DNA of 63,352 nucleotides from Arcobacteraceae bacterium (lineage in GTDB: Bacteria; Campylobacterota; Campylobacteria; Campylobacterales; Arcobacteraceae). The stretch covers positions 1-63,352 of the forward strand of contig JAIOSF010000033.1 of NCBI GenBank assembly GCA_021107755.1, in the 5' to 3' direction. Below the pieces are notes generated by a model. The model was not told the DNA's origin and made no database searches. It was given only the letters and a program-made list of their open reading frames with translations. The position numbers were made by a program, and so were the translations under genes. Shown here piece after piece: positions 1-8,748 of the stretch; position 1 is the first letter of the stretch; each line of letters begins with the position of its first letter.

Positions 1-826
<826 letters not shown>

Positions 827-860
827 AATTTAGTCCTTCTATGTTAAGTTTAAAATTTAA

Positions 861-887
861 TTAGCACTCAATTATTTTGAGTGCTAG
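861..887. promoter_or_regulatory. CIRCE operator (HrcA binding site)
   Basis: TTAGCACTC (861-869), a 9-nt spacer, then GAGTGCTAG (879-887). The CIRCE consensus is TTAGCACTC-N9-GAGTGCTAA, so only the final base differs. It begins right after the groES -10 box on the transcribed side, where bound HrcA would block transcription. Confidence 0.95.
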
Positions 888-888
888 A

Positions 889-917
889 ATTGTAGTAAAT
901 TTTTACTTTTTTGTCAA
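889..917 (-). promoter_or_regulatory. Sigma-70 promoter of groESL
   Basis: On the minus strand the -35 box TTGACA (917-912) and -10 box TACAAT (894-889) are separated by exactly 17 nt. The CIRCE dyad follows immediately downstream, which is the classical arrangement of an HrcA-controlled chaperone promoter. Confidence 0.88.
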
Positions 918-1007
918 GGATTTTTCATAATATTTTTTAATTCTTTTTGTTTTTATTTTAATAAACTATAAGCTATACTATAAAAATTTATTATACAAAG
1001 GGAAAAT

Positions 1008-1445
1008 ATGAAAAAGTTAATTTTATTGATAATGCTGGCTGTATTGTCGTTTGGACAGATGGAGTTTTCTGATCCAAAACCAACTTTTGATGAACCTAGA
1101 AAATGGGTGATTAAACTAAGAAGTGCAAATATTGAAACAGTTAATCATATGTTAGGTTCTATATATAATGTTTTAAAAGTGTATCCAACAGAGAGTATTA
1201 AAATATCTGTTGTAGCGTATGCCCAAGGTATGAGAGCATTAAGAAAAGATTATGATGCAGAGATTTTGTCAAAAATAAAGTCACTAATGGAATATGATGT
1301 AGAGTTTATCGGTTGTATCAACACAATGGATACAATGAATTGGAAAGAGGATGAATTTATTGAAGATCTTAGTTATGTACAAGCTGGTATTGCAGAAGTG
1401 ATAGAGAGGATAGCGGGGGGTTGGATAAATGTTACACCTTATTAG
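1008..1445 (+). CDS. Secreted DsrE/F-like small protein
   Basis: This 145-residue protein has an N-terminal signal peptide of about 16 residues ending SFGQ. The body follows the DsrE-like pattern: a strand WVIKLRS, a helix, the strand ISVVAYAQGMRAL, then VEFIGCINTMDTM with a conserved-type cysteine, and a C-terminal helix ending in GGWINVTPY. DsrE-fold proteins bind or transfer sulfur, but here the role is inferred. The start has a good ribosome site (AAAGGGAAAAT ATG). The 3' end overlaps the following metallohydrolase gene by 17 bases, so the two are co-translated. With the thioredoxin at 2359 it forms a three-gene exported set close to the sox genes. Confidence 0.7.
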   Translation: MKKLILLIMLAVLSFGQMEFSDPKPTFDEPRKWVIKLRSANIETVNHMLGSIYNVLKVYPTESIKISVVAYAQGMRALRKDYDAEILSKIKSLMEYDVEFIGCINTMDTMNWKEDEFIEDLSYVQAGIAEVIERIAGGWINVTPY

Positions 1446-2355
1446 TAAGCTATGTTTACTAACAAGTTTAAGTATAGGGAGTATTTATGCTTTTGAGTAT
1501 AAATTAGAGCCAAAACAAGTAAGTGAAAATATTTGGTGTTTTTTTGGTAAATTAGAGATGCCAACAAAAGAAAATGGTGGGAATATGAGTAACCATTGTT
1601 ATATAAAAGGGAAAAATAGCTACATACTTGTAGATAGTGGCCCAACATATAAATTTGCACAAGCTGCATATAAAGAGATGGAAAAAATAGCAAAACTTCC
1701 AGTGAGGGTAGTTCTTAATACTCATGAACATGATGATCATTGGTTAGGGAATAATTTTTATAAAGAAAAATTTAATGCAAAACTTATTGGTGTAAAGTTA
1801 CAAGATGAAAACTACACAGAGGGTGAACCATCACGAATGCATCATCTTTTATCGCATGATATTTTAGAGGGTACACATATAGTAAAACTGGATGAACATA
1901 TTACAAAACCTATAACAAAAAAATTTGATGGTGAAACAATAGAGTTTATTCCAGTTGGTCAAGGACATAGTAAATTTGATGTTTTAATGTATATGCCTCA
2001 AAGAAAAGTGATGTTTGCTGGAGATATAGTGATGAATGGACGAATCACTTCAAATAGAGAGGGGTTAGTGATTGGTCAATTGAAAGCTTTAAATACAATC
2101 CAACAATATGATTGGAATATTTTAATACCTGGGCATGGATATGATTTTTCAAAATCAGCAATAGATGAATCAATACAATATTTTTCATTATTAAAAAAAA
2201 GAATTTTAAAAGGTGTTGAAGAGGATGTTGGATTAGCTGGAGCTAATAAATTTGTTCAGATGGTAGAGTTTAAAGATAAAGCTTTATTTGACTTACTAAA
2301 CCCTAGAAATGTATCAAGAGCTTATGGTGAATTAGAGTTTTATGAAGAGGAATAA
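1429..2355 (+). CDS. Periplasmic metallo-beta-lactamase-fold hydrolase (SoxH-like)
   Basis: A 308-residue protein with signal peptide MLHLISKLCLLTSLSIGSIYA followed by an MBL-fold domain. The zinc motif HxHxDH is present as THEHDDHW (about residues 99-105). Later ligands are visible as GQGHS, the aspartate of FAGDIVM, and the histidine of IPGHG. Such exported MBL proteins occur in Paracoccus-type sox clusters (SoxH) and next to quinoprotein systems; the substrate is unknown. It overlaps the DsrE-like gene and is followed directly by a thioredoxin-like gene. Placement near soxXYZAB suggests sulfur-compound metabolism, but this is inference. Confidence 0.85.
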   Translation: MLHLISKLCLLTSLSIGSIYAFEYKLEPKQVSENIWCFFGKLEMPTKENGGNMSNHCYIKGKNSYILVDSGPTYKFAQAAYKEMEKIAKLPVRVVLNTHEHDDHWLGNNFYKEKFNAKLIGVKLQDENYTEGEPSRMHHLLSHDILEGTHIVKLDEHITKPITKKFDGETIEFIPVGQGHSKFDVLMYMPQRKVMFAGDIVMNGRITSNREGLVIGQLKALNTIQQYDWNILIPGHGYDFSKSAIDESIQYFSLLKKRILKGVEEDVGLAGANKFVQMVEFKDKALFDLLNPRNVSRAYGELEFYEEE

Positions 2356-2358
2356 GTG

Positions 2359-2841
2359 ATGAGTTTTTTTAAAAGTTTTCTTTTTCTTTGTATACTTTCT
2401 CTGAATAGTTTTGCAAATGATGGGATAATTAATATAGATGAAATAGCTAAAAAAGAAGCTAAAATTGAAAAAAAGCAAATTATGGTTTTTTTTCATATGA
2501 CACGATGTCCCTATTGTATCAAAATGATTAACAATGCTTTTAGTGATAAAGTAGCAAAGTATAAAATGGAAAAAGATTATATATTTATAGATGTTAATGT
2601 AGATGATGAGGGTTTGATACAATATAAAGATTTCAAAGGGAGCAAAAAAGATTTTGCTAAAAGTTTAGCTATAGGATTTTATCCGACTGTTGTTTTTATT
2701 GATGAAGAGAATGAGATTGTCTATGCTATGAAAGGTTATAGAAAAACTGTAACTTTTAATCAAATTTTAGATTATATTACAAAAAAAGCATATTTAGAAA
2801 CAGATTTTGCTGGATACCTATTTGATTTAGAGGCCCCATAG
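2359..2841 (+). CDS. Periplasmic thioredoxin-like protein (SoxW-like)
   Basis: About 160 residues with a signal peptide (SFFKSFLFLCILSLNSFA) and a thioredoxin fold. The active site reads MTRCPYCIKM, a CPYC redox pair as in glutaredoxin- and SoxW/DsbD-gamma-like proteins, and the cis-proline region is GFYPTVVF. I chose the ATG at 2359 over the GTG at 2356 because AGGA at 2348-2351 then sits 7 nt away. It is the last gene of the DsrE-MBL-thioredoxin operon. In Chlorobi and Paracoccus a SoxW thioredoxin accompanies sox genes and keeps SoxY or other periplasmic thiols reduced. That role is likely but unproven here. Confidence 0.82.
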   Translation: MSFFKSFLFLCILSLNSFANDGIINIDEIAKKEAKIEKKQIMVFFHMTRCPYCIKMINNAFSDKVAKYKMEKDYIFIDVNVDDEGLIQYKDFKGSKKDFAKSLAIGFYPTVVFIDEENEIVYAMKGYRKTVTFNQILDYITKKAYLETDFAGYLFDLEAP

Positions 2842-2847
2842 CCTCTA
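2828..2847. terminator. Hairpin between convergent genes
   Basis: TAGAGGC (2828-2834) and GCCTCTA (2841-2847) form a 7-bp stem with a 6-nt loop. It spans the thioredoxin stop codon and ends just before the hydrolase stop. The U-tract is poor on both sides, so it is a weak bidirectional terminator at best. Confidence 0.4.
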
Positions 2848-2851
2848 AAAA

Positions 2852-3631
2852 TTATTCTGTAACCATCTCTGTTATCGCTTCAACAGATGGATCAGTCATA
2901 TCAAGATCAATATGAGCAGCACCTTTTACTTCGACAATTTTTACATCTAAATCATTTTTCTTAGCAAGTTCATAAAAGTCTTTTGTTACTTGTGGTTCAG
3001 AAATGGTATCTTTTGTTCCATATACAAGTAACAGTTTTGTATCTTTTACATTGTTTAAATGATCACTTATAGTTACTAAACCTTCTCTTTCATTTTTTTT
3101 GAACTTATCAAGATTAAATCTTCCACCAGCAGCTGTAACTGAGTAGAGTAAACCAGGATTCATTGCCAGAACATTTACACCAAGAGAAGCACCAGCTGAG
3201 TGTCCTATGTAGTTTACTTTTGTAGCATTAAATTTCTCTTTTAAAGCTTTAATAAGTGCCGCTGTGAACTCAATATAGTTTTTAGAATAAACACTACTTC
3301 CTTCATGTTTTAAATCTTTTAAACTGTTTGTTGAAGAGTTTGAATATCCAGGTAGTGCAATAGCAACTGTTGTGATATCAGTATTCATATTGATAGTTTC
3401 AGCAAAGGGTGCATATCTTCCTAGGGTATTTGTCCCAGAATCCCATGTCCCATGTACTATTATATTTAAACTTTCATTGCCTTCACCCTTATACTTAGCA
3501 AACTGAATACACTCTCCACCTGCAAAAATATAATTTTCACCTTTTTTACTACACTGATCTTGTGTAACACTTGCCTCTACTACACTAAAACTTAATACAA
3601 CAATTACTAAAGATAATAACAATTTTTTCAT
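2852..3631 (-). CDS. Secreted alpha/beta hydrolase
   Basis: A 259-residue protein with signal peptide MKKLLLSLVIVVLSFSVVEA. The alpha/beta-hydrolase triad is visible: the nucleophile elbow GHSAGAS, the aspartate in LVYGTKDTISEP, and the histidine in GAAHIDLD near the C-terminus. The oxyanion-side motif IIVHGTWDSG is also present. Two cysteines in the first 40 mature residues could form a disulfide. The substrate cannot be told from sequence. It lies convergent to the thioredoxin operon and downstream of soxB, from which it is separated by a strong terminator, so it is its own transcription unit. Confidence 0.85.
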   Translation of the reverse strand: MKKLLLSLVIVVLSFSVVEASVTQDQCSKKGENYIFAGGECIQFAKYKGEGNESLNIIVHGTWDSGTNTLGRYAPFAETINMNTDITTVAIALPGYSNSSTNSLKDLKHEGSSVYSKNYIEFTAALIKALKEKFNATKVNYIGHSAGASLGVNVLAMNPGLLYSVTAAGGRFNLDKFKKNEREGLVTISDHLNNVKDTKLLLVYGTKDTISEPQVTKDFYELAKKNDLDVKIVEVKGAAHIDLDMTDPSVEAITEMVTE

Positions 3632-3698
3632 ACTTTCACTCCTTTAATTTATTAGAAATAATTATAACTAGTGAATATTAATCTATTATAAATAAAAA

Positions 3699-3722
3699 AA
3701 GCCTAGTTAAAAAACTAGGCTT
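3699..3722. terminator. Intrinsic terminator after soxB
   Basis: AAGCCTAGTT (3699-3708), loop AAAA, AACTAGGCTT (3713-3722) form a perfect 10-bp stem. T/A tracts lie on both sides (TTTT on plus, a long A run read as U on minus). It ends the soxB transcript. Confidence 0.85.
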
Positions 3723-3745
3723 TTATAAATAAACTATATCTATGA

Positions 3746-5545
3746 TTAATAATCATACTTTGGATCATATCCTACATTCCCTTTAACAGCAAGCATATCC
3801 ATTTTTGCTCCATTTATCTTAAGGTTTGTATCGTTGATATGTTTTAGTTCTCTTAAGTAATCTTCAGTAACTTCCCAAATAGGTCTTCCTTCAGAAACAC
3901 CATTTACAGTTGACCATCCACCAACTTTGTATTTTTTGTTCGCTTTCATCTTTTCACCAGTTTTAGTCATAACTATATCACTAATTCTGTTACCCATTTT
4001 CTTTGTTGGGTCAATTCTATATGATATACCACCAGTTCTAACCATATCTCCACCTGATTGTAAGAATGGATCAGCATTAAATAAGTTATCTGCAACATCT
4101 TCAAGTGTATCTTTAATCATAGCACCTGTAAATTCTTTTACATATGTTTCAGGGTATGTCATAGCAGTTTGAGTTGCTAAATCATCAAATGTTATAGTTT
4201 GACCTGGCATGATTGATGTTCCCCATCTAAATCCAGGTGAAAGTGAAACTTCAGCACCTTCTATTTCTATTAAAGAATCACAAATTAATTGATCCCAAGA
4301 ACCATTAAAATTTCCTCTTCTAAATAGTGTCATATCAGTTGTAGCAATCTCTCTACTAAGCTCTTTTTGGAAAGGTCTTCTTACTAGTTCAATATATTTT
4401 TTCATATCTGGATCTTCTGGAATTAAATCTGAAAAGATTGGAAGAAGTGTAAATTTGAAATCTTTGATTTTCCCATTTTGAACATCTAAATCTAATACAT
4501 TTAAGAATTTACCATTTGAACCAGCATTACATACATAAGTTTTACCACCATTTGCATTTTTTACTTCATATGCTTCTGGTACACCATCATGTGTATGACC
4601 ACCCATGATAAAGTCAATACCACTACATACTTCAGCCATTCTTTTATCAACATCATATCCGTTGTGAGAAAGAACGATTACCGCATCTGGTTTTTCCTCT
4701 TCTCTTACTTGATCAACCATCTCTTGCATCTCATTTTCTCTAATAGCAAAAGTCCAGTCTGGAATATTTCTTTGTGGATTTGCAATAGTTGTATAAGGGA
4801 AAGCTTGACCAATAATAGCAATTCTTGAACCATTTAACTCTTTGATAGTGTATGGTTTAAAAGCATGACCTGTATCTTCATCATAAGCTTCGGCTGTCCC
4901 ATTAAATAATGAATCTTCTTTTACTTTAATATTTTGAGCAATAAAATCTGCTTTCAAGTGAGAAACATTTTCTAAAACTTCTTCAGCTTTATATGTAAAT
5001 TCCCAATGTCCAACAGCAACATCTACACCAAGAACATTCATAGCACCAACCATATCTTTACCTCTTGTTTGAAGTGAAGTCCAGCTACCTTGCCATGTGT
5101 CACCACCATCTAGTAATAAACATTTATCAGCACCAAAAGAGTTTTTTAAGTGATCAACTACAGTTTTAATCTGTGCAAATCCACCAATTCTTCCCATCTC
5201 TTTAGCATGTTTTTCAAAGTTAACACAAGAAAATGCATATTCTAATCTTTTATCACCTTTAATACCATATCTTTCTAATAGCTTATCACCGACAATATGA
5301 GGTGGCTTTCCTTCATTTTCAAAGAATCCTAAGTTTACATTTGGTTCTCTAAAATATACTGGAAGTAACTGTGCATGACAATCTGTCATATGCATAAGTC
5401 TTACATTCCCAAAACTATCAAGTTTATAGTAATCTTCACCTTTCCCACTATTTGAAAGTCTAGTGTGAGAGTTAGCAAATACAGGTGCAGTTCCAGCAAG
5501 TAGAGCTGACATGTATATAAATTCTCTTCTACTCATTTTACTCAT
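3746..5545 (-). CDS. soxB: Thiosulfohydrolase SoxB
   Basis: SoxB is the periplasmic di-manganese hydrolase that releases sulfate from the SoxY-cysteine-S-thiosulfonate. The 599 residues start with a twin-arginine leader (MSRREFIYMSALLAG). Metallophosphoesterase-like ligands follow: MHMTDCHAQ, LLDGGDTWQGS, the SoxB-specific VGHWEFTYK in place of GNHE, LSHNGYDVD, and MGGHTHDGVP. The C-terminal part matches the 5'-nucleotidase-like domain (MTYPETYVKEFTG). The ribosome site AGGAAATT precedes the ATG. It is the last gene of the sox series but is split from soxK by a terminator hairpin and a 17-bp dyad, so it may be controlled separately. Confidence 0.97.
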   Translation of the reverse strand: MSKMSRREFIYMSALLAGTAPVFANSHTRLSNSGKGEDYYKLDSFGNVRLMHMTDCHAQLLPVYFREPNVNLGFFENEGKPPHIVGDKLLERYGIKGDKRLEYAFSCVNFEKHAKEMGRIGGFAQIKTVVDHLKNSFGADKCLLLDGGDTWQGSWTSLQTRGKDMVGAMNVLGVDVAVGHWEFTYKAEEVLENVSHLKADFIAQNIKVKEDSLFNGTAEAYDEDTGHAFKPYTIKELNGSRIAIIGQAFPYTTIANPQRNIPDWTFAIRENEMQEMVDQVREEEKPDAVIVLSHNGYDVDKRMAEVCSGIDFIMGGHTHDGVPEAYEVKNANGGKTYVCNAGSNGKFLNVLDLDVQNGKIKDFKFTLLPIFSDLIPEDPDMKKYIELVRRPFQKELSREIATTDMTLFRRGNFNGSWDQLICDSLIEIEGAEVSLSPGFRWGTSIMPGQTITFDDLATQTAMTYPETYVKEFTGAMIKDTLEDVADNLFNADPFLQSGGDMVRTGGISYRIDPTKKMGNRISDIVMTKTGEKMKANKKYKVGGWSTVNGVSEGRPIWEVTEDYLRELKHINDTNLKINGAKMDMLAVKGNVGYDPKYDY

Positions 5546-5588
5546 TTAATTTCCTTCATTTATAGATTTTAATTATTTTATCATTTAT

Positions 5589-5605
5589 TAACTTACTGTA
5601 AGTTA
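5589..5605. promoter_or_regulatory. 17-bp dyad upstream of soxB
   Basis: TAACTTACTGTAAGTTA is a perfect palindrome around a central T. It lies in the short soxK-soxB spacer, just after the terminator and about 45 nt before the soxB start. Its size and symmetry suit a dimeric repressor or activator. No regulator gene is adjacent and the identity of the binder is unknown. Confidence 0.5.
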
Positions 5606-5619
5606 TCAAATGTTAAAAA

Positions 5620-5640
5620 AGCCAAGTGTAATACTTGGCT
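5620..5640 (-). terminator. Intrinsic terminator inside the sox cluster (soxK/soxB)
   Basis: The stem is AGCCAAGT (5620-5627) with ACTTGGCT (5633-5640) and a 5-nt loop. On the minus strand it is followed by TTTTTT, the form of a working intrinsic terminator. It is placed between soxK-like and soxB although both genes read the same way, so it should lower or uncouple soxB expression from soxXYZA. Confidence 0.8.
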
Positions 5641-5671
5641 TTTTTTATTCAGTTACACTTGGTAAATATTA

Positions 5672-6112
5672 TTAATATTTGTAACCATCACCTGGAACAG
5701 CAAGTCTCCATGTAGACTTACCTTCTTCTTTTTGTTGTAAAGCACTTAAACCAAAAGTACAAGCTCTAGCAGCTGCATATTCAATTGGAAATTTATCTTT
5801 TGTTGCTTTCCCTTTGAAATCTTTTGGAGTAACTGTTTTAGCTCCACTTTTAAGACCTTCTTCAACAGCAATAATTAAATCACTATTATTAACACCAAGT
5901 CTTCTAAATTCAACTTTTTCTTTGATAGCTGATGCATTATATACTTTTGCATTAGCTAAAACTGTTTCAATTCCATGTTTGCTTACATTACAAACATCTC
6001 TTTGATCTAGTTTTAGAGAAGCTGCTGGAGTTAGACTATCAGATCCACCCATACATCCTGCTAAAGAAAATGCTACGATTGAAGTTATTGCTAAACTATA
6101 TATTTTTTTCAT
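5672..6112 (-). CDS. Sox cluster lipoprotein, SoxK (SoxAX-binding protein)-like
   Basis: A 146-residue protein with a lipoprotein leader (VAFSLAGC). The mature part has two further cysteines (DVCNVS and ARACTFG) and ends WRLAVPGDGYKY. I do not recognise it with certainty. Position is the main argument: in green sulfur bacteria the order is soxX-Y-Z-A-K-B, where SoxK (SAXB) binds SoxAX and stimulates it, and here a small exported protein sits in the same slot. The gap to soxA is 11 nt. An anchoring role for SoxAX at the membrane is inferred. Confidence 0.6.
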   Translation of the reverse strand: MKKIYSLAITSIVAFSLAGCMGGSDSLTPAASLKLDQRDVCNVSKHGIETVLANAKVYNASAIKEKVEFRRLGVNNSDLIIAVEEGLKSGAKTVTPKDFKGKATKDKFPIEYAAARACTFGLSALQQKEEGKSTWRLAVPGDGYKY

Positions 6113-6123
6113 CTTTTCCTCTC

Positions 6124-7038
6124 CTATTTTCTTATATCTGGACCGTCAACAGCCATTCCATTTGACATATATGCCATAAAGTATAGTAACTCTTTCATAG
6201 TTTTACTACTTGGTTTTGGTGGGTTTTGACCTTGATCTTTAACACAACCTTCCATTCTTCTTTCAAGTGTTCCTAAACCTTGCCATTTTAGTCTATAAAC
6301 TGGGAAGTGTGTAGTGTGACCTAAAAGTTGCGATAAAGACTCATTTCTAACTCTTTGTGCTGCACCTTGAACATGACATGTTGCACAAGAAAGATTTAAG
6401 TAACCTCTTTGAGTATAGTAAAATTCTTTACCTCTCTCATAAGCTGCTGCTGCTTCTGCACTTTCGATTTTTACATTAACTTTTTTTTCTGCTTCTTTTG
6501 TGCTATTTGCAATAAAAGCTTGAAATTTTGCCATATCACCTTTTTTCTCATTCCATTTTTTTTCACCGTTTGATGTAATACATTCATTTACAGCTTGAGT
6601 TAATGAAACAACTTCTTTTCTTGACTCATCAAACATTGGGTAGTCTCCACCAATTGTTGGATCAGGAAAACAGATAGCAAGTGAGTTACCATTTGCAAAT
6701 TTTTTCTCATAAAGTGCTGCACCAGCATCTATAGCATCTTCATATGGTGGCATCTCTTTAATCTCTTCGTAAGTTGCAATACCAGCACGATTAAATGCAT
6801 AGTTACCAATACCAAAATCCATATGTTTAATATCTTTTTTAATATTGTTTTTTAATTCATCTTCTGTTGAATATGGGAAAAATGTCGCTGCATTTTTTTC
6901 TGGGTCTGCAAACTTCGCTTCAAAATATTTAATAAGCTCAGTTTTATCTTTTTCAGCTTGAGCATTAAAAGAGTTTGCACTTAAAGTACAAGCTGCTAAT
7001 GCTACGAATGCAGAAGCTTTTACAATTTTTAATAACAT
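6124..7038 (-). CDS. soxA: Sulfur-oxidising cytochrome SoxA (mono-haem form)
   Basis: SoxA is the catalytic subunit of SoxAX, which oxidatively joins thiosulfate to the SoxY cysteine. The 304 residues have a Sec leader. A single haem motif, CATCH, is at residues 218-222. The persulfide/haem-ligand cysteine is seen as RRMEGCV, Cys265. The N-terminal half keeps the cytochrome-like layout but has no CxxCH; two cysteines (LAICFPDP and NECITS) probably form a disulfide instead, so this is the mono-haem type. It follows soxZ by 62 nt and precedes the SoxK-like gene by 11 nt. Confidence 0.95.
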   Translation of the reverse strand: MLLKIVKASAFVALAACTLSANSFNAQAEKDKTELIKYFEAKFADPEKNAATFFPYSTEDELKNNIKKDIKHMDFGIGNYAFNRAGIATYEEIKEMPPYEDAIDAGAALYEKKFANGNSLAICFPDPTIGGDYPMFDESRKEVVSLTQAVNECITSNGEKKWNEKKGDMAKFQAFIANSTKEAEKKVNVKIESAEAAAAYERGKEFYYTQRGYLNLSCATCHVQGAAQRVRNESLSQLLGHTTHFPVYRLKWQGLGTLERRMEGCVKDQGQNPPKPSSKTMKELLYFMAYMSNGMAVDGPDIRK

Positions 7039-7100
7039 AGTTATCTCCTTCTTTTTATTGTTATATTAAACTACTATACTAATAAGTAGTTTGTATTAAA

Positions 7101-7409
7101 CTACTTAACTTTTGCACTAAAAGTTTGTTTTTCACCTAAAAGTGTAGCCATAGTTAAATCTAATGTATCACCTTTTTTACCAGCAAATTCAAATTTGATG
7201 TATGGATTTTTTGATAAAAATTGAGAAGTAGATACTTCATATACAGTTGCACCATTAACAGTACCAATAATATGTGTGATGAAATCAGCTTTTTTCTTTG
7301 CTCTTTCAGCTTCTTGATAACTTAACATCGGGTGTTTAGCCATCGCTTTAACAGTTACGATACCTTTTTTTTCTTTAGCTTTAATTCTTGCTTTTCCTAA
7401 GTTTGCCAT
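7101..7409 (-). CDS. soxZ: Sulfur carrier subunit SoxZ
   Basis: A 102-residue partner of SoxY with no signal peptide, as usual, because SoxYZ is exported as a complex on the SoxY leader. Typical SoxZ features are the basic start ARIKAKEKKGIVTVKAMAKHPM, the run IGTVNGATVYEVSTSQFLSKNPYIKF (given here only as landmarks), and a C-terminal beta strand ending FSAKVK. Length matches the family. It follows soxY by 67 nt. Confidence 0.95.
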   Translation of the reverse strand: MANLGKARIKAKEKKGIVTVKAMAKHPMLSYQEAERAKKKADFITHIIGTVNGATVYEVSTSQFLSKNPYIKFEFAGKKGDTLDLTMATLLGEKQTFSAKVK

Positions 7410-7476
7410 TATTATATTTCCTTTAATGTTATATTTATTTAGTTTTTATTAGATTAGTTAATGTGGGTGAATCAAA

Positions 7477-7926
7477 TCAACCTCCACATCCACCTTTAGT
7501 AACTTTAACTAGTTTAGCATCAGAGTGTAATTTCCCATCAACATTAACAACTGCTGTAACTGTACCTGTCTTCATCATTTTAATTCTAATTGAATAATCA
7601 ATAATTCCACCTGCTGGTACTGTAAATACTACAACTGTAGCTTCTGGGTTAGCATCTTGAAAAATTGCAACTGTTTTACCTGCTAAATCTGAAGAAACAG
7701 AAACAGGAATTACTGCACCATTTTCAGCAATATCTGGAGCTTTTAGTTTAACACCACTTGCTGTTGTAGCTGTAGTACCAAAAAGCTCAGTCATAGCAGC
7801 ATCAACTTTTTTAGCTGTCCATGCAGCTGGCTTTGTTGCTCTAAAATCTATAGCACTTAAATTCATTGGAACCATTGCAACTGCAGCTGCACCTAATCCT
7901 AAACCTAAAAAATTTCTTCTATTCAT
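7477..7926 (-). CDS. soxY: Sulfur carrier protein SoxY
   Basis: SoxY carries the sulfur intermediate on a C-terminal swinging arm. The 149 residues end VTKGGCGG, so Cys147 in the invariant GGCGG tail is the carrier site. A twin-arginine leader (MNRRNFLGLGLGAAA) exports the folded SoxYZ pair. The mature Ig-like domain includes the strand DSIRIKMMKTG-type segment before the arm. It lies 18 nt after soxX and precedes soxZ. SoxAX, SoxB and SoxCD all act on it. Confidence 0.96.
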   Translation of the reverse strand: MNRRNFLGLGLGAAAVAMVPMNLSAIDFRATKPAAWTAKKVDAAMTELFGTTATTASGVKLKAPDIAENGAVIPVSVSSDLAGKTVAIFQDANPEATVVVFTVPAGGIIDYSIRIKMMKTGTVTAVVNVDGKLHSDAKLVKVTKGGCGG

Positions 7927-7944
7927 TGTAATCTTCTCCTAATT

Positions 7945-8310
7945 TTAGTTAATTGTTTTTAAATAAGCTACAACAGCTTTAATTTCAGCATCATCAAGCC
8001 AACCATTTCTTCCAAATGCTGGCATAGGAGATACTTTTATCCCTCTTGCTGCATATACATCGTATACAGTATCATATAGTGTTTTATCATCCCAATACGA
8101 TAAACCTGATAATTTTGGACCAAAACTACCTGGACCCATCGCGTCTATATCAGCTTTTCCATTAACAGCATGACATGCTACACAGTTTCCAAGTTTTTTA
8201 GTTTTAAAAATCTTTTCACCTTTTGCAACTAAATCTGCGTTTGCAAAACTTGAAGTAGAAATTAAACCACTTATCGCTGATGCTATTAGTAAACTTTTCG
8301 CTAATCTCAT
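7945..8310 (-). CDS. soxX: Sulfur-oxidising cytochrome SoxX
   Basis: A small mono-haem electron-accepting subunit of SoxAX, 121 residues. I start it at the ATG 8308-8310, because AAAAGGAGACAAG directly precedes it; an upstream in-frame ATG at 8355 has no such site. The protein has a Sec leader ending TSSFA and the haem motif CVACH at residues 43-47. SoxX features include MGPGSFGPKLSGL and the distal methionine region VSPMPAFG. It is the first gene of soxXYZAK, read from the promoter at 8388-8417. Confidence 0.95.
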   Translation of the reverse strand: MRLAKSLLIASAISGLISTSSFANADLVAKGEKIFKTKKLGNCVACHAVNGKADIDAMGPGSFGPKLSGLSYWDDKTLYDTVYDVYAARGIKVSPMPAFGRNGWLDDAEIKAVVAYLKTIN

Positions 8311-8359
8311 CTTGTCTCCTTTTTTTATTGTAGTTAATATTTTTTTAATTAACATTTTA

Positions 8360-8380
8360 TTTAGTATATAAAATACTAAA
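8360..8380. promoter_or_regulatory. Dyad at the soxX transcription start
   Basis: TTTAGTA (8360-8366) and TACTAAA (8374-8380) are perfect inverted 7-mers 7 nt apart. They begin about 7 nt downstream of the -10 box, where a bound repressor would block initiation. Alternatively this is a 5'-UTR hairpin. The binder is unknown. Confidence 0.45.
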
Positions 8381-8387
8381 ACAGAGA

Positions 8388-8417
8388 ATTATAATCTAAA
8401 TTATCATCTAATGTCAA
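8388..8417 (-). promoter_or_regulatory. Promoter of soxXYZA(K)
   Basis: On the minus strand there is TTGACA (8417-8412), an 18-nt spacer and TATAAT (8393-8388), both boxes matching the sigma-70 consensus exactly. The soxX ATG is about 78 nt further on. The soxC promoter has the same 18-nt spacing. Confidence 0.8.
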
Positions 8418-8700
8418 GTAAAATCGATTAAAAATTTAATATTTTTTGATATATAAGTTTAACTTTTTTTTATTATAAATATATAAGTTTTTGCAGTGCT
8501 ACAAAAGCCCTTAAATAGGGGATTATATTAAATTCTTATTTATTATATTAATTATTGTAATTTTTAAATTTTTACCGTTTTTTTCTTCGTTTTTTTTACA
8601 AAATTGATATAACTTTTTATAATATCTATTTTTTTTGATAAATATTATTTGATTGAGTAATATTATTATAAATAATTATAGTTAAATTGATATAAAAAAA
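8418..8700. other. AT-rich spacer between soxX promoter and soxCD
   Basis: About 280 bases without a credible gene. It consists mostly of T and A runs and short hairpin-prone stretches such as CCCTTAAATAGGG at 8508-8520. I see no RNA gene or repeat. It may hold upstream activator sites for soxX. Confidence 0.5.
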
Positions 8701-8724
8701 GGTTCAATGGAAAACCATTGAACC
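8701..8724. terminator. Intrinsic terminator after soxD
   Basis: GGTTCAATGG (8701-8710), loop AAAA, CCATTGAACC (8715-8724) form a perfect 10-bp stem. It is flanked by a run of A upstream (read as U on the minus strand) and T downstream. It ends soxCD before the soxX promoter region. Confidence 0.85.
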
Positions 8725-8748
8725 TTTTTAAATGGAATAAATAATTGT

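Noticed and set aside
8508-8520. Operator-like CCC...GGG near the soxX upstream region
   Set aside because: Only three complementary bases per arm, expected by chance in this spacer.
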